Program-made: the position numbers and the translations under genes
The notes under the pieces: model-generated
The model's input: the letters and a program-made list of their open reading frames with translations, nothing else
Database searches by the model: none
Told to the model about the DNA's origin: nothing
Assembly: GCA_001592805.2 (NCBI GenBank)
Contig: CP051142.1
Span: forward strand, 992,001-1,056,000
Direction of reading: 5' to 3'
Source: Peltaster fructicola
Lineage: Eukaryota; Ascomycota; Dothideomycetes
Length of the DNA stretch: 64,000 nt
Shown: piece by piece, positions 53,701 through 62,982 of the stretch
How the letters are laid out: each line of letters starts with the position of its first letter
Position numbering within the stretch: the first letter of the stretch is position 1

Positions 53701-54695
53701 GACTGGTACCTTTTTTCTCCAGCGCGATGCACAATCGCAGTGTATCGTTTCTCGGTCATTGGCGCTGTCTACTGCAAGGGCAGCTCAATACCTTGCTCCG
53801 CTACAGGCATGTATCTCAACCAAGCATGCCGGGACTTGAGCATCCAAGGCGGCAGGACCTCGCCTCCATCACACCTTCGCGGAAGATGACAGCCCAGGGT
53901 TAGTTCTCCCGAGGAACAAGCTTTGGACCGGTCTCTACCTCATGCATATGCAGCGTCAGAAAGTCTGTCAATTCTCTGAGGGCGAAAGTCAAAATCAGTG
54001 GCCCTACTCCCCTGGTGTTCAGCTTGGACTCTTTCGCACTCTCCAGTCGTCGGGTCTCTTCCAAATGGCACCAGCGCTACGCGGATCGTCTGGTCTTGCC
54101 AGGTGAGATCCACCCGTCATCTCTAGGCCGGCTGGATGATTGACATTCTGCAGTAGACTGAATTGCTAGTCTCTATACGAAGGTAAGTCGCACATCATAG
54201 CACAGGCACGAAAAAGTGGTGAGGAGCTCCTATACTGCATGATGATCGACGTATTGCTGACAAGGGACATCCCTCCTTCATTGGAAGAAGTTTATCTTGC
54301 AAGTCGTCTGTCGGTACATCTGCGCCTGCCCTCCCTTCTTCCCATTCACGCACACACTTCTCCTCATCCTGGCCTTGACATCAACGCTATTGCCCTTGTG
54401 CACGCACGACAAAGTACAAGGATCTTCATGGGGTCGGACAGCTAAGCTCGAACCTTGTCGCACTACCTCACAGCGGTAGTACCCTGGACAGTCTATTTAC
54501 CTGGGAGGATTTCCCTTCTCTAAGCAGCCACCACTGTTCTGGGCCTCTCACTCTCTTCCTTCATTTGACCCATTGATCAGCCGGTCATTCTTCTCGACCT
54601 GCGTAATACCGGTCATCCATTCATTCAGCATACCAACGACATTGTAGGAGAGCATATATCCAGACATTCCTTTCCATACAGCACATAGTCCTACC
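50786..54695. other. Gene-poor 3.9-kb stretch with a TCC microsatellite
   Basis: This is the longest gap of the window. Several 60-130-codon frames exist on both strands, but none has a domain or convincing composition. The region holds the 3' UTR of the regulator, a TCC/GGA microsatellite near 51757-51799 (listed separately) and the promoter of the gene at 54696. Composition is balanced and I see no inverted terminal repeats, long duplications or RIP-like AT bias. Confidence 0.55.
51757..51799. repeat. TCC trinucleotide microsatellite
   Basis: About fourteen TCC/CTC units form an almost perfect polypyrimidine strand. It creates an artefactual poly-Ser frame on the plus strand and a poly-Glu frame on the minus strand. 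Confidence 0.95.
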
Positions 54696-55338
54696 ATGGC
54701 ACACTCTATGTTCCTGCCTCCGCCGCTCATCAGGACGACAAGACCAATGCACGTCGAGACCATGTTCCAGGATCGATCAAGGGCACCCAGTCTCAGTAGC
54801 AGCCATCGATCAGCAGACAGTGTCGACTCGTCAGTGGCATCGCCAGCAGACAATCGATATGACGCCAGCGCAAAGTACCAAGAACTCCGCGCCATGTCTC
54901 CAGCATACGATCAGGACGATGATCGATCGTCGTTACGATCCTTCGCGGCGTCCTTCTCCTTCAGAAGGCCCAAATGGGCACTGCTCAAGAAACTCCATCG
55001 ACGTGACCAGACACCTGAGGACATATCCTCGAGCGTCCAAGAGGTTGCGCCACTGCCACGGAAGTCTTCGCTAAGTCCACTATCGCGAATTCACAGTCGA
55101 CAGAACAGCTCGACGCTCAGCCTCAGTCCTAGATCGCCGACTTGCACGCACCTTGAGCCTGTTCAGGAGTTGAGCTCGCGGAAGTGCTACTACTCCATTG
55201 CACGGAATTGTCCTGGCTGGGTGCTCGGTGGCTCCCATGGTGACGCTTGTGAAGCATGTCTGGTAAGTTGGTGTCGCTAATTGATACTTGCTCTTACTGA
55301 TTGTCCTGCAGAGGGCTGGCTTCTTTGGATCGCCTTGA
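54696..55338 (+). CDS. Small Ser-rich protein with a conserved-looking Cys motif at the C-terminus
   Basis: Exons 54696-55262 and 55312-55338 encode 197 residues. The 49-nt intron has a GTAAGT donor and a CTGAT...TGCAG end, in phase 0. The start (ACCATGGC) has a strong context. The first 140 residues are Ser/Arg/Pro-rich and look disordered, with RRPKWALLKKLHRRD in the middle. The last ~37 residues contain CYYSIARNC, then GGSHGDACEAC, then, from exon 2, RAGFFGSP. The spacing is C-x7-C-x13-C-x2-C, which may bind metal or form disulfides (inference). There is no signal peptide. I do not recognise the family. The tiny last exon encodes only eight residues and the stop. Confidence 0.7.
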
Positions 55339-55805
55339 CGACCGATCTACACCTTGGTCGCAAGCCATTCGACCCAAATGTATACCAATACCCCTTACGC
55401 GATAGACGACTACCACCAAACATGCCAGCCATGACGACCTGTATGATTATAACGACGGAAACAACCGTGGGAAAGGACTGAGAACTCCTCCGAAGAAAGG
55501 CATCGCTGCCATACCATCAACCTGTTCGATCTTCTTGTGTCTTTTAGACCTTCTCTTCCAAACTTGGTCGGGTATTCCGACTCCATCATCTTTAGTATAG
55601 ACACCTGTATAATGTGTCCACTTCAGATCGTTACATTCCTCGAGACAATGCCTTGTAACCCTGGTCAACTTGATCGAGACCGAAGTCAGTCCGCTTGACG
55701 TTTCAGAATTGAACTCAAATGATGCCGAACCACGATTTCATGCATGAGAAGTGGCTCAATATTCGTGCGCCCTGCAGTATGCAATGCCATGTGAGTACGT
55801 ACTTT
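55339..55805. other. Spacer between convergent genes
   Basis: These 467 bp hold the 3' ends of the Cys-motif gene and TIP41. Small antisense frames overlap them but look like chance. Confidence 0.5.
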
Positions 55806-56654
55806 TCAATGGATGTCGTACACTTCGGTGGTATCTTCTATCGTGCGCAAGAGAGGTGTGAGTTTGTTGGCATCTCGAAATGCTTCTGAAACGTTCTCTC
55901 GCGTGTGCCGAAGCTTGTCTTGCAGGACATCATATGATTCCTCTTTCGAGGTGTATTGTCGAATGACCTGGCCGCTTTCGTGTTCGACGTAGACCCTCGT
56001 GTCCCGAATGCGTACAATGACTCCGTCGAGGCGTAAGAAGAAGCGACTCAGCAGGAGAAGGCGCTCAGGCATAACTCTGACCTTGATGCTCAGCAGGCCT
56101 ATCCCGTTGTCTGCCAGCTCATCCTCGTAGAGATCAACGGTGTCGAAGAAGAGAATCGGGTCGGGCTTGCTGAGGAGATCCGTCCGGATTGGATGTGCGG
56201 TCGAGTCTGTGATCTGCCATGAACCAGAAGATCGACCTGTATGCGTTGTCCCCTTGTAGTCAGTGCTGTAGCTCCAGTCGAACGGCTTGACTACTTGTTT
56301 GATGTCGTCGTTGTGCTCGCGGTCTTTCTTCCAGGCATCAGCGATAGCTACTTGGAGCATACCTTCCTCGGTCTTGCTGACTCTATCCAACGCATCACGA
56401 GCATTGAATTCTATAGTCCAGCCGCTTTCCACATGCTCGACTGCAACAAAGTTGTCGCCAAAGATCATCTCAGGTATGGGTATGCCGATAGACTTTGACA
56501 TCTCCTCGATGGGCTCTGCCTTGAGGATAGGCTGCTTTCGCGTGCTGATTCTCCATCGCCTGTTAGAGCTCGTGAAGCTGTTCACGTCCGTCTGTGTCAA
56601 CATCCTGTTTGTGACTGTAAGATGGCAGACACTGTCTCTTTGGCAAGAGAGCAT
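55806..56654 (-). CDS. TIP41: TIP41, TOR-pathway regulator of PP2A-like phosphatases
   Basis: This intronless gene encodes 282 residues if the first ATG (56654) is used, or 265 from the second (56603, MLTQTDVNSF); I cannot decide. The conserved core begins at RRWRISTRKQPILKAEPIEE, followed by the family signature GIPIPEMIFGDNFVAVEH. It continues with KPFDWSYSTDYKGT, DPILFFDTVDLYEDELADNG and a VRIRDTRVYVEHESG segment. Tip41 binds Tap42 and promotes PP2A/Sit4 activity when TORC1 is low. Its start faces that of NOG1 across only 129 bp, hinting at shared control of growth signalling and ribosome assembly. Confidence 0.95.
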   Translation of the reverse strand: MLSCQRDSVCHLTVTNRMLTQTDVNSFTSSNRRWRISTRKQPILKAEPIEEMSKSIGIPIPEMIFGDNFVAVEHVESGWTIEFNARDALDRVSKTEEGMLQVAIADAWKKDREHNDDIKQVVKPFDWSYSTDYKGTTHTGRSSGSWQITDSTAHPIRTDLLSKPDPILFFDTVDLYEDELADNGIGLLSIKVRVMPERLLLLSRFFLRLDGVIVRIRDTRVYVEHESGQVIRQYTSKEESYDVLQDKLRHTRENVSEAFRDANKLTPLLRTIEDTTEVYDIH

Positions 56655-56783
56655 GCTTCTGGTCCAATCAAGATCTGCGGCAATTCCCGCCTTGGCGAGC
56701 CGCGCTATCGATAGCGACTGTCCAAAAGTTTCAAGCCAAAAAACTTACCGACAACCTCTTCACGGATCACAATCGCCGCCAAG
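56655..56783. promoter_or_regulatory. Compact TIP41/NOG1 bidirectional promoter
   Basis: Only 129 bp separate the two start codons. A CCAAT box lies at 56664-56668, and a perfect 14-bp palindrome, CGCTATCGATAGCG, at 56703-56716. An A-rich patch follows toward NOG1. No room remains for separate promoters. Confidence 0.7.
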
Positions 56784-58745
56784 ATGAAAACAACGTGGAA
56801 GGATATCCCACCTGTGCCTACTTCGCAAGAGTTTCTCGACATCGTCTTACACCGCACACAGACTCGTTTGCCAACTCAGATCCGCGCTGGCTTCAAGATC
56901 AGTCGTATCCGAGCATTTTACATACGAAAGGTCAAGTTCACAGCAGAGACATTCTCAGAGAAGCTGAGCGCAATCCTTGAGGGCTTCCCACGGCTCGCAG
57001 ACATCCATCCATTCCACAAAGACCTGCTGAATACCCTGTACGACGCCGATCACTTCAAGATTGCGCTTGGACAATGCAACACTGCAAAAGGCTTGATTGA
57101 GACCGTGTCAAGAGACTACATTCGACTGTTGAAGTATGGACAAAGTCTGTTCCAGTGTAAGCAGCTCAAGAGGGCAGCTCTGGGTCGTATGGCCACTATC
57201 TGCAAGAGGCTACGAGATCCGCTTGTATTTCTTGAAGCTGTGAGACAGCATCTTGGACGTCTACCAAGCATAGATCCAAACACAAGGTCTTTGGTCATAT
57301 GTGGATATCCAAACACTGGCAAGTCATCCTTCCTCAAGAACATTTCTCGAGCAGATGTCGAGACAGCACCCTTCGCCTTCACCACAAAATCGCTCTTTGT
57401 TGGCCACTTCGACTACAAAATGCTCCGGTTTCAAGCGATCGACACTCCCGGTATCCTCGATCATCCATTGGAGGAAATGAACACTATCGAGATGCAGAGT
57501 ATCACCGCCATTGCACATCTTCGTTCCGCATGCCTTTATTTCCTGGATCTGTCTGAGCACTGTGGATACAGCGTACAGGCACAAATGGCGCTCTTCCAGA
57601 GCATAAAGCCACTCTTCGCTAACAAGTTGGTCTTCATTGTCATCAACAAAATTGACATTACACGGCCAGAAGATCTCGACCAGGAAACTCAGGATCAATT
57701 GCAAGAGCTGCTGAAGGGTGCCAATGTTGAAATGGTACAAATGTCATGCACGACAACTGAGGGGTTAATGAATGCTCGTAACATCATCTGCGATCGTCTT
57801 CTTGCAGAGAGAAATGCTCAAAAGTTGAAGGCGGGCACGAATGCACAAGGTGAGGTTACTGGACGATTGGGAGACCTCCTACGAAGAATCCACGTCGCAC
57901 AACCTCTTGACGGCATCGTTCGAGAAGCATTCATTCCAGAGGCTGCCAAAAACAAGATCAAGTACGACAAGAATGATCCGAACAGACCTAAGCTCATGCG
58001 AGACATTGAGGAGGAGAATGGTGGCGCTGGTGTCTTCAACATCAACCTCAAGGACAAATACCTGCTGGAGAATGATGACTGGAAGAACGACAAGATGCCT
58101 GAGCTCCTTGACGGCAAGAATGTTTATGATTTTGTTGATCCAGATATTGAGGCTAAACTTCAAGCTCTTGAAGACGAGGAGGCTCGACTTGAGGAGGAGG
58201 GCTACTACGACGAAGAGGAGGACCTTGAGGATGCTGATACCGCAGACATCAAGTACAAAGCAGAGCTCATCCGCGAGAAGCGACAGCTCATACGCAACGA
58301 GAACAAGATGCGCAAGTCTCTCAAGAACCGTGCGCTGATACCACGAAGCAAGAAGGCAGTCGAGCTGGAGAAGATGGAGTCTGCGCTTGGCAAGGCTGGT
58401 TACGATACATCTGCGATCTCAGCTCGCGCGAGATCGAAGTCACGTCCAGCACGTGGTAGAAGTCAAGCCGAAGATGGTGATGCTATGGATGTCGATGACA
58501 CACCTTCAGCACGACTGAGTCGCAGCCTGAGCGTTGCCAGAGCCAGGACACAGAGTACGAACAGGCGTGATGATGGAGTCACCAACGAAGCCGCTCGCAC
58601 AAAGGCCGAGAGAATGGCCAAGCTTGGTCAGAAGAAGATGAACCGCATGGCTCGACAGGGTGAGGCAGATCGTCACACTACTGCTGCCAAGAGCAAATGG
58701 CTGTTGGCTGGTAAGAGAGGCATGGGCAGCACTCGCAGCCGTTAA
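56784..58745 (+). CDS. NOG1: Nucleolar GTP-binding protein Nog1 (60S ribosome assembly)
   Basis: This intronless gene encodes 653 residues, near the 647 of yeast Nog1. The N-terminal four-helix region is typical ([20 protein letters not shown]). The GTPase domain has G1 GYPNTGKSS (~172-180), G3 DTPGILDHP (~219) and G4 NKID (~288). The NOGCT region follows ([20 protein letters not shown]), with an acidic coil and a basic C-terminal tail with repeated [10 protein letters not shown]-like motifs. Nog1 binds pre-60S particles in nucleolus and nucleus and keeps the peptide tunnel blocked during maturation. No defects are seen. The divergent neighbour is TIP41 and the convergent neighbour is DDI1. 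Confidence 0.97.
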   Translation: MKTTWKDIPPVPTSQEFLDIVLHRTQTRLPTQIRAGFKISRIRAFYIRKVKFTAETFSEKLSAILEGFPRLADIHPFHKDLLNTLYDADHFKIALGQCNTAKGLIETVSRDYIRLLKYGQSLFQCKQLKRAALGRMATICKRLRDPLVFLEAVRQHLGRLPSIDPNTRSLVICGYPNTGKSSFLKNISRADVETAPFAFTTKSLFVGHFDYKMLRFQAIDTPGILDHPLEEMNTIEMQSITAIAHLRSACLYFLDLSEHCGYSVQAQMALFQSIKPLFANKLVFIVINKIDITRPEDLDQETQDQLQELLKGANVEMVQMSCTTTEGLMNARNIICDRLLAERNAQKLKAGTNAQGEVTGRLGDLLRRIHVAQPLDGIVREAFIPEAAKNKIKYDKNDPNRPKLMRDIEEENGGAGVFNINLKDKYLLENDDWKNDKMPELLDGKNVYDFVDPDIEAKLQALEDEEARLEEEGYYDEEEDLEDADTADIKYKAELIREKRQLIRNENKMRKSLKNRALIPRSKKAVELEKMESALGKAGYDTSAISARARSKSRPARGRSQAEDGDAMDVDDTPSARLSRSLSVARARTQSTNRRDDGVTNEAARTKAERMAKLGQKKMNRMARQGEADRHTTAAKSKWLLAGKRGMGSTRSR

Positions 58746-59156
58746 AGTGGCTCTTCTTACGATGACACGACCATTGTTCACTTACATACGTTCCTCTTCT
58801 GGCTGCGTTCTTGAGCGAGTATACCAAATGACTTCGGTAGAAGTAGTCGTGGCTGGTTGCAATCATTCCATCTGCTTAGATAGATTTGGTAGGATATGCT
58901 AAGATCCATTGTTCACGATCGCTTATGGTGCACATGCCGCGATGTGAGGGTGAGCCTAGCTGTCTTTTCTGCTGATGATTGCACGGGCACCTCGATACCT
59001 ACAGCTCCTAGATGCCGGAACATTCTTCTGAGAAGCCTCAAGGTGTAGAATACCACTATGTGTAAGTGAGACCATTGTCATTCATTAGCCATAACGGCTC
59101 CGTAGTGTGATCATGTGGGATGTCATCAATCATAGCTTCAGAGGAAGCCACACGTT
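58746..59156. other. Spacer between convergent NOG1 and DDI1
   Basis: These 411 bp carry two 3' UTRs. Nothing else is seen. Confidence 0.5.
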
Positions 59157-60683
59157 CTAGCCTTGGAATAGAAGACCAGCCGCATATTCCACGTTGCCAC
59201 CACAAGCGTCAAGAGCAGCAACGGCCTCTTGTCTGCTGAAACCCAGGCTCTGCAGCTGCTCGATTGCTTCCTTAGGGTGAGGCGACGACGGAGGTGCAGT
59301 GGCCGAGACTGCTGGAGCTGTACTGCTCGATGCTGCGCCGAGAGTCTGTCCTTGTCCCTTGAAAGCGCCATTCGGCTTTGATGAGGTGGTAGATGCAGTA
59401 GCTGATGTGCCAGCCGGCTTGACCGTACCAGTTTGGGCACCAATCTCTGTGCCGTTGGGTCCAGCTATGGTCGGCTCGCTGGCTTGGGCCTCTTCGAGAT
59501 TTCTTGGAATGTCAGCTTCACCGAGAAAGTCGACTTCATTGCCGTCGCCGAAGATTAGTTTGTTGCGCTTGAGGTCGATCAGTGCTTGGAAGCGTTTGAG
59601 CATGTCCAATCCGAGCAGCAGATCAACGTCCTTGCCTTCCATGACTGTGAATGAGCATGGCATGACTGCCTTGCCAATCTTGATATCTGCCGAATGCACA
59701 CGTCCGAGAATTTGTGCCGTACCGACACCTTTGGCAATGCCAGAGTATCGCTTGTCAATGAGACGCATAATGCCGCAGGCTTCCGCACAAGAAGGTGACA
59801 TGATGGTCGTTTGGGCACCTGAATCGACAAAAGCCTTGACCGGGTGTCGATTGACCTCGACTGGTATGTACAGCATGGTCACCCGTCCGAAGACTGCAGA
59901 AGTTAGTGAAGGCCAATATATACACAATCCACCACACTCACCTTCTGGGTTGTGTTCGTATGCATGTTGCAGGTTCTCTTGCACAGATTGCTGTCTGATC
60001 ATCTCCTCGATCCGCCGTTGTGCATCGATATTGAACGGGTCATCGTTGAGGAGCCTCATCTGCTCCAGCCGCTCGTTTTCCCGCTGCTCATCTTCACGTA
60101 TCATCTCCGCCCATACCTCACGAAAGCGCGTTGGATCGTTGATGGCTTCAGCAAGCGCAGGCCGTTGCTCTCGAACTTGTGCCATCGCTGAAGCGTTACC
60201 CAGTATGCTGAGCCGTGCAGTCTCGATCTCATCAGGTGAGTTACCAGGTCTATTCGTCTGCTGTGGCCGCCGTTGAGCACCCATGTTGTTCTGTGGTTGT
60301 TGTGGCTCCCTCATCAGCATTGCCAGCATGTCTCCATCCTTTACTCCCGCATCTTCTAAGCTCTTCGAGTCTGGTTGCAATAGACTATTGTTCAGGTAAA
60401 ACTGCTGTGATGGCTGTGGGATGGCTGTTTCTGCGTTCACGAAGCCCTTGAGGTCTGCAATCGATAGGCCGGGTGGAAGATCGAGAGTGAGTAGCTCCTG
60501 ATCGAGGGCATGGTTGGGAGCAATGATTGAAATGGTAACTCGCGGCCTAAAAAGGAATTGTCAGGATAGAGCACGTTGCACAAGAGCATTGTCAGACAAG
60601 AAAGAATGCTGGAAGCACGAAGCTCAGAAGAGCAGTGTAGTTGCAGGGCGGCATAGGAGGACGCTCTGGCCTTGTACTCACAT
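59157..60683 (-). CDS. DDI1: DNA-damage-inducible protein Ddi1 (UBL, aspartic protease, UBA); start codon split by an intron
   Basis: Coding exons are 60682-60683 (only A and T of the start codon), 59942-60546 and 59157-59893, giving 447 residues. Intron 1 (60547-60681, 135 nt) has a GTGAGT donor and a CCTGACAATTCCTTTTTAG end; it restores ATG and reads MPRVTISIIAPNHALDQELL, the expected UBL start. Intron 2 (59894-59941, 48 nt, GTGAGT...CACTAAC...CAG) leaves the frame open if retained; its removal joins NPE-V-FGRVTMLYI exactly as in relatives. The protease motif FVDSGAQTT places the catalytic Asp at D226. The UBA domain (IEQLQSLGFSRQEAVAALD) closes the protein. Ddi1 is a proteasome shuttle and ubiquitin-directed protease. 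Confidence 0.9.
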
Positions 60684-61695
60684 GGTCTCTTTGACTCGTC
60701 GATTTGACGACTTATTCGTCACCGCTCAACTCAGACTTCTAGTGTTCCGTGGTCGTCGCCCTTGCGCTCCTATGAGCTTGATATGCACGAGGCCTAAAGT
60801 AGAAGTGAAGTCGTCGTGTGGTTGGGCGAGCGCGCAGGCTGGCCTCTGGCGCAAGTGACACCCGAGTGTGGTCGTCGGTAAATCCTTTGAGAATGTGACG
60901 AGTGTGTCTTATGTGCTTGCTTTGCGTCGTCGACAAAAGGTGTATGATGTGCCACAAGGCAATCGCCGGGAAGGTGTAGAAGGAAAGCACTAGTTTCACT
61001 TGCTCAACAAGATGATGTATCGAACTGCATCGAAGCTTCTGTCTTTCCGCGAGCTTTTCGTTGCCTGCTGACTGTCCACTTGAGGAGAGACAACGATGAT
61101 GATGGTGATGATGATAACGACGCTTTGTCAACGTGGCAGCAGACAACCAGAGTATAGCAGAAGCCTGGTACTGATCGGGGCTTTCTGTGCAATAGAAGAG
61201 CGGTGTCCCACGGCCTCGATCCTTGTCGTGTCAGCTGTTCCAGCGCTCTGGCTCCTTCACCTTTTGTACTGGGGACCGATTGTTTTCACCAGGCTGCTGG
61301 TTTGTGCCGCCGACATCATCATGCGAGCAAACGGCTGAGCCCGTGGCGCGATAGACACGCGACGTCTATCGATCGCGTCGTGGGATGGCGAGGCATAGTT
61401 AAGAGAAGGCATTTCGCATGATGTCTACCTTCTTCGCCATGATTCAGGGACAGTGCCACAGCAGCAGTTTAGCTGTCTGTGTAGCTCCCTCTATGCGTGG
61501 CGTCTTCAGGCTAATTGGCAGGTTGCGAAACAACTACATGAGACAACAAGTGCCGTCCGTTTGGGTCTTGCAAAGAGCCCTGTCGGCTTTGGTAAAAGCC
61601 TTGGAACAAAGGACTGCACTTCACAAGACCTTCATGCCGTGTACCAAGGTAGCAAGCACCTGATCATCACAATACTCACACATACATCGTTCGAG
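60684..61695. promoter_or_regulatory. Divergent region DDI1/AANAT-like gene
   Basis: This ~1.0-kb stretch has no credible gene. A GAT-rich run lies at 61093-61117. A short inverted repeat (ACGCGA ... TCGCGT) lies near 61356-61380. Part of the left end is the 5' UTR of DDI1. Confidence 0.45.
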
Positions 61696-62529
61696 ATGCC
61701 TCGAGACCTGTTCTTCGACCACACGGCGACGTTGAGCGACGACCAGCCCGCTTCTGAGAAGGCTTCGAAAGAAGGCGGTTCTGAGCTGCCACCTGATGAG
61801 CTTCACACATTTGCCCAGCTGCTCACTGTGAAGGACGCCGACAGTTGTACCAAGCTGGAAGAAGCAGCATTCCCACCAGAAGAGCGGGCAACGCACGCGA
61901 AGGCAAGTTTCAGCTTTAGCATGTCCTGGTTTTTCCTTTCCAGGTTCTTCTCAATCTTCTTGCTACATCCCTGCTGTCAGCTGTCGTAACTTTCCCATGC
62001 ATTTCAGCCTTCCAGAGCACGAGACTGACCTAGACAGTTCATCTACCGATTGAAGACATGTCCAGAAGTATGCCTCGGACTCTTCACGAGTAGTGAGGAC
62101 AGCACGGCAGTCACAGCAGCAACAAGCAGACCTATAGACAGTGATGCACCTGCTCGCAAGGCTATCCTACTCGGTCATATCGTGTCCACCAGGACAACAC
62201 ATTCCACAGTCAGCGATGAAGACATGGCCTATCCCACTGATGCCAATCCTGACCCGAAACTTGGTCACAAGGAACATGGTCGCACAGTGTGTCTGCACTC
62301 TCTAGCTGTGCTGCCTGGCTTTCAGAAGCAGAAACTTGGGACGACTTTGATGCGTGCCTATATCAAGCAGATACAATCACAAGACGTAGCCGATCGCATC
62401 GCGCTGATTGCGCACGACTATTTGATCGCCTTCTACGAGAAGTTTGGCTTCAAGAGTCTGGGTCCTTCGAAAGCACAGTTCGGTGGAGGTGGTTGGTATG
62501 ATATGGTGCTTGAGCTCAAGGACGAGTAA
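61696..62529 (+). CDS. GNAT acetyltransferase of the arylalkylamine N-acetyltransferase (AANAT/Paa1) type, with a GC-AG intron
   Basis: Exons 61696-61902 and 62038-62529 encode 232 residues. The join PPEERATHAK to FIYRLKTCPEV restores the conserved AANAT segment. The 135-nt intron begins with GC (AAG-GCAAGT) and ends CTGACCTAGACAG. No GT donor in range would keep this join. Residues around 150-175 hold the GNAT core (LHSLAVLPGFQKQKLGTTLM), where the usual Q-x-x-G-x-G reads Q-K-Q-K-L-G, so its first Gly is Lys. Later GFKSLGPSKAQFGGGGWYDM is typical for the family. Relatives acetylate polyamines or aromatic amines. The start (MPRDLFFDHTATL) is the first ATG; a longer open frame upstream is unlikely to be coding. 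Confidence 0.85.
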
Positions 62530-62982
62530 TGGACATGGGAACTTACAAGCATTGCTCTGCGACTGCTGACAACATTGCACGGCTCGACCTTCTTGGGTAT
62601 GCATACAGGGGCCACACAACATATTTCACACTCTCGCGACAATAGTGAACGAGCGCGCCCGAGCGGTCTCGATTGCGCAACAAGTGATCAAGCATCCTTG
62701 CTCGAAGTTCCCTCAACTGATATCAGTCTCATTGTGGTGGCGACAGTGTAGAAGGCAAGACTGAGTGTTACATTCCCCGACGATCGCAAGCTTCGTCTTG
62801 TGTATGAAGTTCACCAACCGCTGGACTACCTAGCTCCAGTGAACCTGGTTGTCTCGCCTGCTGCAATCCACCTTGGTTGTGAAAAGCTCGTGGTGCTCGG
62901 AGACACAAGATGCATCAAACAGTTACACAGCGCTCTGTATGCATTTCTGACACCTTAATGGGTGCCCCTGAGTCGCATCGGC
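62530..62982. other. Spacer between convergent AANAT-like gene and URA4
   Basis: These 453 bp should contain the two 3' ends. I see no gene or repeat. Confidence 0.5.

Noticed and set aside
59780-59860. Retroviral-type aspartic protease motif (FVDSGAQTT)
   Set aside because: It sits inside a complete host DDI1 gene with UBL and UBA domains; this family is cellular and there is no LTR or other element part nearby.
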